Shown here in pieces: positions 36,374 through 44,818 of a stretch of 64,000 nt of DNA. A program made the translations under genes and the position numbers. The first letter of the stretch is position 1. Each line of letters opens with the position of its first letter. Under the pieces are notes generated by a model. That model was not told the DNA's origin. It searched no databases and worked only from the letters and a program-made list of their open reading frames with translations. The DNA is from an uncultured Tateyamaria sp. (GTDB lineage Bacteria; Pseudomonadota; Alphaproteobacteria; Rhodobacterales; Rhodobacteraceae): positions 248,001-312,000 of the forward strand of contig NZ_CANNCF010000001.1 in NCBI RefSeq assembly GCF_947503045.1, written 5' to 3'.

Positions 36374-37177
36374 ATGTCATTTTCCATCAGCGGCAAGACC
36401 GCCATCGTGACAGGGGCCGCCAATGGCATCGGACTGGCCATCGCCCGCCAATTTGCGGATCGTGGCGCGAACGTCATGTGCGCGGACATGGATGAAAAGC
36501 GGCTGGCCGCCGAACTGGGTGACATGCCCGACGATGCCAACATCCGCTACTTTGCCGGTGATCTGCGGCAACGGCTGACCATCGCCAACCTGATTTCGGC
36601 CACCATCGACGCCTTCGACCAGATCGACATTCTGGTCAACGCCTCGCGTCAGGTGATGGAAACCGATGCGCTGGACCCCGAGGATATGTCCGTCGACGCC
36701 CTGTTTCAGCAGAACGTCATGACCGCCCTACGCCTCACCCAGCAGGTCGCGCGGCGCATGATCAAGCAGAACGCAGGCAACGAAAGCGAAGGCGGCAAAG
36801 GCTCGATCATCAATCTCAGCTCGATTGCAGCGCATCAAACGCGGCCTGAACTGCTGGGCTATTCCATCGCCTCGGCGGGTTTGGAGCAGATGACGCGGTC
36901 CATGGCGCTGGCGCTGGCACCCGAGGGCATCCGTGTGAACGCCGTGGCCTTTGGCTCAGTGATGTCGGCTTCGCTCAAATCCTCTATCGGCAACCACCCC
37001 GACTGGCGCGATGAGATCGAGCAGCAGACACCCCTGCACCGGATCGCAAGCCCGAACGAGTTGGTGGACGCGGTGCAGTTCTTTGCCTCGGACGGGTCCG
37101 GCTTTGTCACCGGCGATGTGCTGACGGTGGATGGCGGGCGCAGTCTGCTGGACGCGGTCGAAGCCCCCGCGCACTGA
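36374..37177 (+). CDS. SDR-family protein lacking the catalytic lysine
   Basis: A 267-residue short-chain dehydrogenase/reductase fold: cofactor motif TGAANGIGLAIARQ (residues 13-26), CADMDEKRL, catalytic-type Ser in INLSS (149-150) and Tyr163. The canonical YxxxK reads Y163-S-I-A-S167: codon TCG at 36872-36874 gives Ser instead of Lys. The usual NAG also reads NAS (89-91). Without that lysine normal oxidoreductase chemistry is doubtful, so it may be a degenerate enzyme or a binding protein. Upstream neighbour is the RsmC-like gene (2-base gap); hemF follows after 68 bases. Confidence 0.88.
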   Translation: MSFSISGKTAIVTGAANGIGLAIARQFADRGANVMCADMDEKRLAAELGDMPDDANIRYFAGDLRQRLTIANLISATIDAFDQIDILVNASRQVMETDALDPEDMSVDALFQQNVMTALRLTQQVARRMIKQNAGNESEGGKGSIINLSSIAAHQTRPELLGYSIASAGLEQMTRSMALALAPEGIRVNAVAFGSVMSASLKSSIGNHPDWRDEIEQQTPLHRIASPNELVDAVQFFASDGSGFVTGDVLTVDGGRSLLDAVEAPAH

Positions 37178-37245
37178 GGCGTTTTGCCCTTGGCCCGCAG
37201 GTCGGCATTGGGCTAGAAAACTGTCAACCTGACAGGACAGTGCCA

Positions 37246-38139
37246 ATGACCGAACAGTTCGACACCCAGAAAACCCGTGCCGCTGCGTGGTTTCGCACAT
37301 TGCGCGATGACATCGTCGCCGCCTTCGAGGGGCTGGAGGCCAGCCATGATGTCGGCCCGATGGCCGATTCCGCCCCCGGCGCCTTTGAAGTGAGCGAGAC
37401 CAAGCGGACTTCGGATGACGGATCGGACGCGGGTGGCGGCTTGATGAGCGTGATGCGCGGCGGTCGCGTGTTTGAAAAGGTCGGCGTCAATATCTCGACC
37501 GTTTACGGCACATTGGGCGAGCGTGCGCAGATGGCCATGGCCGCGCGCAAGGGCATTCCGGGGATGAAGGATGACCCGCGCTTCTGGGCCTCGGGCATCT
37601 CGCTGGTTGCCCATATGCAGAACCCACATGCCCCTGCTGTGCACATGAATACCCGCATGTTCTGGACCCCCCATGCGTGGTGGTTCGGTGGTGGCTCTGA
37701 TCTCAATCCTTGCATCGAATATGCGGAGGACACGACTCATTTCCACGACCAGCAGCGATTGCATCTGGACCCGCACGGAACGGATTTCTACCCTCGGCTA
37801 AAGGAATGGGCAGACGAGTATTTCTATGTGCCCCATCGGGGCCGGGCGCGGGGCGTCGGGGGCATCTTTATGGATGATCACTGCACGGGAGACTGGGAGG
37901 CGGATTTTGCGCTGACCCAGGACATTGGCCGCGCCTTCCTGCCCGCCTATCTGCCGCTGGTCGAAAAACGCCGTGTGCAGGATTGGGACGCGGCCGACAA
38001 GGATGCGCAACTGGTCCATCGCGGGCTTTATGCGGAATACAACCTTGTCTACGACCGTGGCACCAAGTTCGGTCTGGAAACCGGCCATGACGCCAATGCG
38101 GTACTGATGAGCCTGCCGCCGCTGGCCAAATGGGTTTAG
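37246..38139 (+). CDS. hemF: Oxygen-dependent coproporphyrinogen III oxidase
   Basis: A 297-residue haem-biosynthesis enzyme that decarboxylates two propionates of coproporphyrinogen III using O2. Family motifs include GGGLMSVMRGGRVFEKVGVN, MNTRMFWTPHAWWFGGGSDL and YLPLVEKRR, then NLVYDRGTKFGLETG. AGGA lies 8 bases before ATG 37246. hemC and hemE are 1.1 kb downstream. A bidirectional terminator-like repeat follows. Confidence 0.97.
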   Translation: MTEQFDTQKTRAAAWFRTLRDDIVAAFEGLEASHDVGPMADSAPGAFEVSETKRTSDDGSDAGGGLMSVMRGGRVFEKVGVNISTVYGTLGERAQMAMAARKGIPGMKDDPRFWASGISLVAHMQNPHAPAVHMNTRMFWTPHAWWFGGGSDLNPCIEYAEDTTHFHDQQRLHLDPHGTDFYPRLKEWADEYFYVPHRGRARGVGGIFMDDHCTGDWEADFALTQDIGRAFLPAYLPLVEKRRVQDWDAADKDAQLVHRGLYAEYNLVYDRGTKFGLETGHDANAVLMSLPPLAKWV

Positions 38140-38156
38140 GCCCGCTGGCTGGTCTG

Positions 38157-38205
38157 TTTTCTGCGCAGCGGCGCTGCACCTAAAAGGCGCCCACCCACCG
38201 ACCCT
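38157..38205. terminator. Bidirectional terminator-like repeat, copy 2
   Basis: TTTT, a GCAGC/GCTGC hairpin and TAAAA are followed by GGCGCCCACCCACCGACCCT, which matches the tails at 22852-22871 and 59623-59643. It lies between convergent hemF and the desaturase gene and runs into the desaturase stop. The stem is weaker than in the other copies. Confidence 0.6.
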
Positions 38206-39142
38206 AGCGCCAGCCTGCCTCGGCCAGCGCGGCGCGGTAGCTTGGCGCGATGTTCATCTTGTCCCCCAGACCCTTGGTGACCAGCAGATCATGCATCTTG
38301 GGCAGTCGCCAGCAGGGCACATGCATGATCAGGTGATGTTCCAGATGATAGTTGACCCAATAGGGGGCCACGAAGGTCTTGGCAATTGGCCCGGCGCGCG
38401 TGGTGCGCACATTGCGCAGTGGGTCCTCGGACATCTCGGTCGCGCCATGTTCGGCGATGTTGCGCACCCGCAGCACAAACTGGAACCACGTCAGGTAAGG
38501 TACGATCCAGAACACGATGCCCCACCACCAATCTCCGATCAGGCTGATCACCAGAGCGATGCCGAAGAACACCGGGAATGCTGTAAAGATCGTGTTGGAT
38601 TTGAAAGCCTGCGCGGCGTCGCCCTCGGCTGCCTTGATGGCATCGTCATCCCCGGCCAGAAGCACAAATGCCATGATCTGGCTGATCAGTTGTTTGACCC
38701 CCGTCTGCCCGGTCAGGTCGCGGAGGAATTTTCGACGCAGCGAGGCCCGCGAGGTCGGGAATTTCGCGCTGAGCACCAGGTCGGGGTCCTTGTCGGTCTG
38801 GGTAAAGCGGTGATGGGTCAGGTGGTAGTGCCGGTAGGCCGCGAGGTCGGCCATGATCGGCCAGCCACACAGCCAAGTGCCGACAAATTCGTTCAACGCG
38901 CGGGTCTTGAACATCGCATTGTGCGCCGCCTCGTGCATCAGGATCGCAAGACCCAACTGGCGCGAGCCGATCAGAAGGATGGCCAGAAGCGCCGTTACCG
39001 GGTTGGGCCAAATTGCGAAGAGCGCGATCGCGCCTGCAATCACGCCCCAGCAATGCAGGATCAAGAGCGTGCCTGCGAGGTCAGAACGTGCCGCAAGCGG
39101 GCGAATGTCGTCGGGATCAAGAAAGGCTTTGCCGGGGGTCAT
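38204..39142 (-). CDS. Membrane fatty acid desaturase
   Basis: A 312-residue integral-membrane di-iron enzyme. The three histidine boxes are visible: HEAAH in LAILMHEAAHNAMF, HYHLTHH in AAYRHYHLTHHRFT, and HLEHH in VNYHLEHHLIMHVP, with a further His in NIAEHGATE. Four or so hydrophobic stretches flank them. The family introduces double bonds into acyl lipids; close relatives hydroxylate carotenoids or desaturate sphingoid-like lipids, so the substrate is open. ATG 39142 has GGAGG 8 bases upstream, better than the ATG at 39163. Confidence 0.88.
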   Translation of the reverse strand: MTPGKAFLDPDDIRPLAARSDLAGTLLILHCWGVIAGAIALFAIWPNPVTALLAILLIGSRQLGLAILMHEAAHNAMFKTRALNEFVGTWLCGWPIMADLAAYRHYHLTHHRFTQTDKDPDLVLSAKFPTSRASLRRKFLRDLTGQTGVKQLISQIMAFVLLAGDDDAIKAAEGDAAQAFKSNTIFTAFPVFFGIALVISLIGDWWWGIVFWIVPYLTWFQFVLRVRNIAEHGATEMSEDPLRNVRTTRAGPIAKTFVAPYWVNYHLEHHLIMHVPCWRLPKMHDLLVTKGLGDKMNIAPSYRAALAEAGWR

Positions 39143-39224
39143 GGCTATATCCTCCAACTGCAAGATGGGGATTGAGGGCCCGTCGCGTCAAGAAAAACGC
39201 CGCGTCCTTTGGTCCGTCGGGGCA

Positions 39225-39282
39225 GGGGCTTTGCCCCTCGGCGCTTGCGCGCCTCACCCCATGGTATTTTCAGTCAGAAGAA
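39225..39282 (-). repeat. Dispersed intergenic repeat, copy C, overlapping the hemC stop
   Basis: It has the stem-loop GGGGC/GCCCC, a GGCGC...GCGCC arm pair and the tail TTCTTCTGACTGAAAATACC on the - strand. The tail encodes the last three residues of HemC and its TGA (39270-39284), so the repeat supplies the end of the gene. Confidence 0.7.
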
Positions 39283-40238
39283 ACATGCCAGTCGAAAAAG
39301 GCCGGTCCTGCGCGGTTGAGCAACGTCTTGGCAAGCTCAGTGCCCATGGCGGAGCCGTCTGTGATGGGGCCCGAGATGCTGTCTGACAACGCCTCTGATC
39401 CATCCGGTCGCAGCACTTCGCCTGTCAGGGTCAGCGTGGTGCCGTCAAGGGTCGCAAGCCCCGCAATGGGCGTTTCGCAAGAGCCATCAAGCGTCAGCAG
39501 AAATTGCCGTTCCGCTGCGAGTCGCTGCCCGGTTGCACCATCATGGATAGCTGCCAGCATGCCGGCGGTGTTGGTATCATTCGTGCGCCTCTCGATCCCG
39601 ATGGCGCCCTGCGCAATGGCGGGCAGCATGTCGGTTGTGGCGACGGGTGTGGCGGGCACATATTTCATATCCAGCCGGTTGAGGCCCGCGCAGGCGAGGA
39701 AGGTGCAGGCGGCCACGCCATCCTGCAGCTTTTTCAGCCGGGTCTGCACGTTGCCGCGAAATTCGACCACGTTGAGGTCGCCCCGTTTGTTCAGCAATTG
39801 TGCGCGGCGGCGCAGCGACGAGGTGCCGACGATAGCACCCTCGGCAAGGTCGGCGATTTGCGACGCCGAGGGCGACACAAACGCGTCCCGCACATCCTCG
39901 CGCGGCAAGTACGTGTCGAGGATCAGGCCGTCGGGCTGGACAGTCGGCATGTCCTTCATCGAGTGAACCGCGATGTCGATCTTGCCTGCCAGCAGATCCT
40001 CTTCGATCTCGCGGGTGAAAAGGCCCTTATTTCCAATTTCCTTGAGCGGACGGTCGGCTGCGACCATCGAACGGTCATCGCCCATGACCTTGATCACGAT
40101 GATCTCGAACGCCTCAAGCGGCAGGTCAAAAGCCGCCGCGAGACGGGCCCGTGTCTCGTAAGCCTGGGCCATCGCCAGAGGTGAGCCGCGCGTACCGATT
40201 TTCATTGGCGCGGTTGTGTTTGGAAGTCGCACTGTCAT
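39270..40238 (-). CDS. hemC: Hydroxymethylbilane synthase (porphobilinogen deaminase)
   Basis: A 322-residue enzyme joining four porphobilinogens. Motifs: MKIGTRGSPLAMAQA at the N-terminus, NKGLFTREIEEDLLAG, AVHSMKDMPT with catalytic Asp, GTSSLRRRAQLL and RGNVQTRL, and GSCETPIAGLA, whose Cys carries the dipyrromethane cofactor. ATG 40238 is chosen; its ribosome site is poor, and ATG 40205 (MKIGTRG) would also keep the whole domain. The last codons lie in a dispersed repeat. It is divergent from hemE with a 67-base gap. Confidence 0.96.
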   Translation of the reverse strand: MTVRLPNTTAPMKIGTRGSPLAMAQAYETRARLAAAFDLPLEAFEIIVIKVMGDDRSMVAADRPLKEIGNKGLFTREIEEDLLAGKIDIAVHSMKDMPTVQPDGLILDTYLPREDVRDAFVSPSASQIADLAEGAIVGTSSLRRRAQLLNKRGDLNVVEFRGNVQTRLKKLQDGVAACTFLACAGLNRLDMKYVPATPVATTDMLPAIAQGAIGIERRTNDTNTAGMLAAIHDGATGQRLAAERQFLLTLDGSCETPIAGLATLDGTTLTLTGEVLRPDGSEALSDSISGPITDGSAMGTELAKTLLNRAGPAFFDWHVSSD

Positions 40239-40305
40239 GGGTTTATCTTTTAGGTGTGTCAACTTATCCTGACAACTGGAAACGACGAGTCAAAGGCGCG
40301 CGGCG

Positions 40306-41349
40306 ATGAAAGATGCAGTTCAAACCAAGACGATACTGAGGGCGCTGGCCGGAGAGACCCTGCCGACACCGCCCATCTGGATGATGCGTCAAGCGGGTCG
40401 CTATCTGCCCGAGTACAAGGCGACGCGCGCGCAAGCCGGGGACTTCCTGTCGTTGTGCTACAATCCCGAACTGGCCGCCGAGGTGACCCTGCAACCCATC
40501 CGTCGCTATGGGTTTGACGCTGCGATCCTGTTTGCCGACATTCTGCTGGTGCCGCAGGCGCTGGGGGCGGATTTGTGGTTCGTGACGGGTGAGGGGCCGC
40601 GACTGTCCACGATCACCGCGCAGTCCGATTTTGACGCGTTGAAGCCGGTGGAAGCCATCCATGACACGCTGAACCCGATCTATGAGACGGTGAAGATCCT
40701 GCGCCATGAATTGCCCGAAGAGACCACTTTGATTGGCTTTGCTGGTGCGCCGTGGACGGTGGCGACCTATATGATCGCGGGGCAGGGCACGCCGGATCAG
40801 GGGCCTGCGCATGCTCTGATGCAGGGCAATGTGGCGCTGTTTGAGGCTCTTTTGGCGCGGATCACGGCTGCTACAATCGAATACCTCTCTACCCAGATCG
40901 AGGCGGGGGCGGAAGTGGTGAAAATCTTTGACAGCTGGGCCGGGTCGCTGAAGGGCGAGGCCTTTGAGAAATACGCCGTCGCGCCCTGTGCCGAGATCAC
41001 GGCGGCGATCAAGGCGCGCCATCCCGGCATTCCGGTCATTGGGTTTCCGCGCGAGGCGGGGGACGGGTACATCGGGTTCCATGGTAAGACGGGCGTGGAC
41101 TGTGTGGCGCTCGACAATTCGGTGTCGGCGGAGTGGGCGGCCAGACACGTGCAGGTCGATGGCTGTGTGCAGGGCAACCTCGCCTCATCCCATATGGTGA
41201 CCGGCGGACAGGCGCTGGTGGACGAGACGCGCGCCATTGTGAAGGCGCTGTCGGGCGGGCCGCACATCTTCAACCTTGGGCATGGGATCACGCCGGATGC
41301 GGACCCCGACAACGTCACGCTGATGATCGAGACGGTGCGTGGAGGCTGA
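40306..41349 (+). CDS. hemE: Uroporphyrinogen decarboxylase
   Basis: A 347-residue enzyme converting uroporphyrinogen III to coproporphyrinogen III, between HemC and HemF in the pathway. Signature [20 protein letters not shown] near residue 22, with the Arg cluster that holds substrate carboxylates; [28 protein letters not shown] and IFDSWAGSL follow, and [16 protein letters not shown] lies near the end. It is divergent from hemC. Confidence 0.97.
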   Translation: MKDAVQTKTILRALAGETLPTPPIWMMRQAGRYLPEYKATRAQAGDFLSLCYNPELAAEVTLQPIRRYGFDAAILFADILLVPQALGADLWFVTGEGPRLSTITAQSDFDALKPVEAIHDTLNPIYETVKILRHELPEETTLIGFAGAPWTVATYMIAGQGTPDQGPAHALMQGNVALFEALLARITAATIEYLSTQIEAGAEVVKIFDSWAGSLKGEAFEKYAVAPCAEITAAIKARHPGIPVIGFPREAGDGYIGFHGKTGVDCVALDNSVSAEWAARHVQVDGCVQGNLASSHMVTGGQALVDETRAIVKALSGGPHIFNLGHGITPDADPDNVTLMIETVRGG

Positions 41350-41404
41350 GGCCGGATTTCGGCCTTGACGAGTCGCGGGGGCTGACATAGGTCACGCCTC
41401 CAAT

Positions 41405-41481
41405 GGCGCGGTAGCTCAGTTGGTTAGAGCGATCGACTCATAATCGATAGGTCGGGAGTTCAAGTCTCCCCCACGCCACCA
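41405..41481 (+). tRNA. tRNA with CAU anticodon, probably elongator tRNA-Met
   Basis: A complete 77-base cloverleaf with encoded CCA: acceptor GGCGCGG/CCACGCC, D arm GCTCAGTTGGTTAGAGC, anticodon stem ATCGA/TCGAT with loop CTCATAA (anticodon CAT at 41439-41441) and T arm GGGAG-TTCAAGT-CTCCC. C5 faces A68, the only mismatch in the acceptor stem. Not the initiator, since the anticodon stem lacks the three G-C pairs. tRNA-Ile2 with lysidine also has CAU and cannot be fully excluded. Confidence 0.93.
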
Positions 41482-41563
41482 TCGCTCCACCTTTTGTGCC
41501 GGTTGACAGGTCCCGCTGAGCGGAGGACCCGACGGACGCGCGTCCGCTGGCGCGGCCACTCTG

Positions 41564-41591
41564 GGTCGGGAGTTTAAGTCTCCTCCACGCC
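41564..41591 (+). repeat. Copy of the tRNA 3' end
   Basis: These 28 bases match tRNA positions 41450-41477 (variable loop to acceptor 3' strand) with two C-to-T changes and lack the CCA. The copy lies 82 bases after the tRNA. Such a partial duplication is what an integrase attachment site or a past recombination would leave. No integrase or cargo lies between. The rest of 41482-41685 shows no gene. Confidence 0.75.
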
Positions 41592-41685
41592 CCTGCGAGG
41601 GGCCCTGCAAAACAGGTGTCCCGCGCTGGGACGCTTCCCCGCCCACGTGATTTCAAGGGGTTACAGAGGCGGATTTACTTCTTGT

Positions 41686-42096
41686 TCATATATTCTCGGC
41701 AGAACGCTGGCAGTCTTGCAGCGCGGCCAGTGCCCTTTCGGCATCCGTTTCCGGGACAAACACATGGTCATGGTGATAGGCCGCCACCACATTGCAGGAG
41801 ATACCCGCCTGCGTCAGGGCCTGCGCTACGGCGGCCGTGAGGCCAATGCCTTCGAGGTCCGAAAACACGTTCAGCGTAATCAGGCGCATCGAAAGGGTGC
41901 AATCATAGCCTGCTTCTGCCGCGACGGAGGTGGGCAGAATCAGAGTGATCCCCTCGGCCTCGCGGATCATGGCAAAGGCGTTACGGATCAGAGGTGTGCT
42001 GCGCGCCGGGTCGGGCTCAACGCAATAGACCCACAACCCCTCCGTCAGCACGGGGGTCATGGACGCGATCATGGCATTGGTGTCTTTGACGGTCAT
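41686..42096 (-). CDS. ACT domain-containing protein
   Basis: A 136-residue stand-alone ACT-type protein. It begins VKDTNAMIASMTPVLTEGLW, with VYCVEPDPARS and AFAMIREAEGITLILPTSVA in the first half; the second half is the ACT motif LRLITLNVFSDLEGIGLTAA-like core followed by AGISCNVVAAYHHDHVFVPE. ACT domains usually bind amino acids; no enzyme is fused here. ATG 42096 matches the usual short start of such proteins; ATG 42126 is in frame. Ribosome sites are weak for both. Confidence 0.8.
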   Translation of the reverse strand: MTVKDTNAMIASMTPVLTEGLWVYCVEPDPARSTPLIRNAFAMIREAEGITLILPTSVAAEAGYDCTLSMRLITLNVFSDLEGIGLTAAVAQALTQAGISCNVVAAYHHDHVFVPETDAERALAALQDCQRSAENI

Positions 42097-42203
42097 GAGC
42101 GCATCTGATGCGGCGCAAGGGTGCATGTCAAACAGGCATCGCTGGTCGCGCGACAGGGCAAGCGGTGTCGCCTGCTTTTGGCGTCAGCAAATGCATGTTT
42201 TCA

Positions 42204-42258
42204 GAACAATGAAGATGCAGGGCGGAGATTGACCCAGCGTGTCTGTTCTTCATTGTTC
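42204..42258. promoter_or_regulatory. 12-bp inverted repeat upstream of the sarcosine-type dehydrogenase
   Basis: GAACAATGAAGA (42204-42215) and TCTTCATTGTTC (42247-42258) are perfect inverted copies, 43 bases centre to centre (about four helical turns), with TTGACC (42229-42234) between them as a possible -35. Either two half-sites for a regulator or a long-looped leader hairpin, 30 bases before the ATG. Confidence 0.55.
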
Positions 42259-42288
42259 CGATAAATATGCAAAATCCCGAGGTGTGCC

Positions 42289-44703
42289 ATGAAGACCCAG
42301 ACCAGAGCCGTTGTGATCGGCGGCGGCATTGCAGGCTGTTCGACGCTTTATCATCTGACCCAGGAGGGCTGGAGCGATGTGGTGCTGGTCGAGCGGGATG
42401 AGTTGACCAGCGGCACCACCTGGCATTCGGCGGCGCAGGTGACGAATTTTGGCATGACGCAGACGATGGTCGGCCTCAAAAGCTATTCGATCAAACTGTA
42501 TCAGGAATTGCGCGACGATCCGGATTATCCAGTGCAGTACGATCACGGGGATGGCGGTATCCGGCTGGCCAACACCGAGGCGCAGATGGACGGCTATCGC
42601 CATTTTGCGTCGATGGCGCGGGGAATGGGGGTGGAGTTCGAGGTGATTGATGCCGCTGAATGCGCGCGCCGCCATCCGCTGATCTCGACCGAGAACCTGC
42701 TGGGCGGGTTGTGGGATGGCAATGACGGGGACATTGACCCGGCCTCGCTCTGTCAGGCGCTGGCGCGCCGGGCGCGCAAGGCGGGCGCGGAGGTGTACCG
42801 TCAGACCGAGGTGACGGGGCTGACCCAGCACAAGGATGACAGCTGGACCGTGCATACCAGCAAGGGTGATATCGATTGCGAGGTGGTGGTGAACGCTTGC
42901 GGTTACCGGGTGAACGAGGTGGGCGCGATGATGGGAGTGCATCACCCTGTCACCTCGATGGAGCATCAGTATTTCGTCACCGACGAAATCCCCGGCATTG
43001 TCGCCGCTGGCCACCGGATGCCGCTGCTGCGCTGCCCGATCAGCGACTATTACTGTCGGCAGGAAAAGAACGGATTGCTGCTCGGGTTTTATGAACAGGA
43101 CTGCAAGACCTGGGGCATGGACGGGATTTCGCCCGACTTTTCCAACGATCTCTGCCCCGACGATCTGGACCGGATCACGGATGTGCTGGAAGGCGCGTTT
43201 GAGCGCATGCCCGCGCTGACCGAGGTGGGCATCAAGAACGTGGTGAACGGGCCGATCACCTATACGATTGACGGAGCCCCTCTGGTCGGGCCGATCCCGG
43301 GCAAGCGCAATGCGTTTTGCATCATTGGCCTGCGCGCCGGTCTGGGCGAGGGCGGTGGCCATGGTTGGCTGCTGGCGCAACAGATCGTGCATGGCGAGGC
43401 GTGCTATGACACCTGGGTGATCGACCCGCGCCGCTTTACCGGCCACGCCAATGTGGAACTGACCGCGCTGAAGGCGATCGAGGATTACCAGAACGAGTTC
43501 CGCTTTCATTTCCCCCACGAGCATCGCCCCGCCGGACGGCCGATCAAGACGACTCCGTTGACGCCTGTGTTGGCCGGTGAAGGGGCGGAATTCACTGTGG
43601 TGAATGGCTGGGAGCGGGTGGAGTATATAAAGCCTGCGCCGGAGTTCGAGGTCACCCACGGCTTCCATTTTGATGAGGCTTTTGAGGTGGTTGCAGGAGA
43701 AGTGGCCGCCGTGCAGAACGCTGTAGGTCTGTGCGAAGTCAACGGGTTTAACCGGATCGAAATTGACGGGCCGGACACGCATGCCTTTCTTGATCACATG
43801 ATCTGCGGACGGGTCAGCCGCAAGGCGGGGCGCGTTGGTCTGGGCTATTTGCTCAACCATCATGGCTGCATCAAGGGCGAGGCGACGGTGGCCAATATTC
43901 CTGGCGGGCCGGTCTGGTATGGCTCGGCTGCGGCATCGGAATGGCACGACATGGATTGGCTGGCAGCCCATGCGGACGGGTTTGACGTGACTTTGAAGTC
44001 ATTGACCAATGATCACACGATCCTTGTGCTGGCAGGCCCCAAGGCGCGCAATGTGTTGAGCGCGGTCAGCCGGGGGGATTGGTCGGCGGCTGCGTTCCCG
44101 TGGTTGTCCGTGCGCCGGGCTTTTATTGGGATTGCGCCTGCGGTGGTGATGTCGGTGAGTTTTTCGGGCGAATTGGCTTATGAAATCCACGTGCCCAACG
44201 CGCAGCTTTATGCCGCCTATCTGGCCTTGCGCGCCGCCGGTGAGGCCCATGCCTTGCGCCTGTTTGGCGCGCGGGCGGTGGAGTCGATGCGGATGGAAAA
44301 GGGCTATTTGCACTGGAAAGCCGATCTGATCACCGAATTTGACCCGTTCGAGACGGGGCTGGGGAAGTTTGTGAAGATGGACAAGGACTTTGTCGGGAAG
44401 GCGGCGCTGGAGGCGCGGCGTGCCAAGGGGCCGGGGGTGCAACTGGTCAGTTTGCAGGTTGCCTCCACCACCACGCCCGCCCACCCCGGCGCGTCGGTGA
44501 TGCTGGACGGGGCGGTTGTGGGCACTGTCACCTCGGGCGATTGGGGCCACCGTGTGGGCATGAACATCGCCTATGCTTTTGTCCGTCCCGATCAGGCAGA
44601 GATCGGGGCAGCGCTGGCCATCGACATGCTGGGCACGCCCGTTGACGCAAAGGTGATCGCGCCCGGCCCTTACGATCCTGAAACGACATTGCCCCGCGGC
44701 TGA
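42289..44703 (+). CDS. FAD-dependent dimethylglycine/sarcosine dehydrogenase-like protein
   Basis: An 804-residue two-part oxidoreductase. The N-terminal FAD domain has VIGGGIAGCSTLYHLTQEGW and TSGTTWHSAAQVTNF, where the His is the usual covalent flavin site. A DAO/FAO middle domain follows, and from about residue 430 a GcvT-like aminomethyltransferase domain that binds tetrahydrofolate (HMICGRVSRKAGRVGLGYLL, SFSGELAYEIHVPNAQLYAA, MRMEKGYLHWKADL). The family oxidatively demethylates methylated glycines, passing C1 to folate, fitting breakdown of betaine-type osmolytes. It is a single-gene unit with an inverted repeat upstream. Exact substrate is not determinable. Confidence 0.9.
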   Translation: MKTQTRAVVIGGGIAGCSTLYHLTQEGWSDVVLVERDELTSGTTWHSAAQVTNFGMTQTMVGLKSYSIKLYQELRDDPDYPVQYDHGDGGIRLANTEAQMDGYRHFASMARGMGVEFEVIDAAECARRHPLISTENLLGGLWDGNDGDIDPASLCQALARRARKAGAEVYRQTEVTGLTQHKDDSWTVHTSKGDIDCEVVVNACGYRVNEVGAMMGVHHPVTSMEHQYFVTDEIPGIVAAGHRMPLLRCPISDYYCRQEKNGLLLGFYEQDCKTWGMDGISPDFSNDLCPDDLDRITDVLEGAFERMPALTEVGIKNVVNGPITYTIDGAPLVGPIPGKRNAFCIIGLRAGLGEGGGHGWLLAQQIVHGEACYDTWVIDPRRFTGHANVELTALKAIEDYQNEFRFHFPHEHRPAGRPIKTTPLTPVLAGEGAEFTVVNGWERVEYIKPAPEFEVTHGFHFDEAFEVVAGEVAAVQNAVGLCEVNGFNRIEIDGPDTHAFLDHMICGRVSRKAGRVGLGYLLNHHGCIKGEATVANIPGGPVWYGSAAASEWHDMDWLAAHADGFDVTLKSLTNDHTILVLAGPKARNVLSAVSRGDWSAAAFPWLSVRRAFIGIAPAVVMSVSFSGELAYEIHVPNAQLYAAYLALRAAGEAHALRLFGARAVESMRMEKGYLHWKADLITEFDPFETGLGKFVKMDKDFVGKAALEARRAKGPGVQLVSLQVASTTTPAHPGASVMLDGAVVGTVTSGDWGHRVGMNIAYAFVRPDQAEIGAALAIDMLGTPVDAKVIAPGPYDPETTLPRG

Positions 44704-44818
44704 GCGGGCCCGGAAAAGTTACAAACGCGCGTGACAGGACTGGCGCTGTTGCATAACACTTTGCCTGAACAATCGAGTCAGGCGGTCAATGCCTGGCCGC
44801 ACCTCGGGAGAAAACCAC

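Noticed and set aside
35025-36380. 451-codon frame opposite clpS and the RsmC-like gene
   Set aside because: Both sense genes are well supported; the frame has no motif.
39225-39282. CRISPR-like repeat units
   Set aside because: The repeat copies are far apart, palindromic and without regular spacers, so they are dispersed intergenic repeats, not an array.
41416-41656. Reverse-strand frames reading GGDLNSRP-like peptides
   Set aside because: They are antisense translations of the tRNA and of its 3' copy, a well-known source of false proteins.
41482-41685. Possible integrated element after the tRNA
   Set aside because: Only 82 bases lie between the tRNA and its 3' copy, and no integrase is present; treated as a scar.
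42250-43971. 573-codon frame opposite the sarcosine-type dehydrogenase
   Set aside because: Composition rich in His, Arg, Pro and Gln typical of antisense shadows; the + strand protein has clear FAD and GcvT domains.
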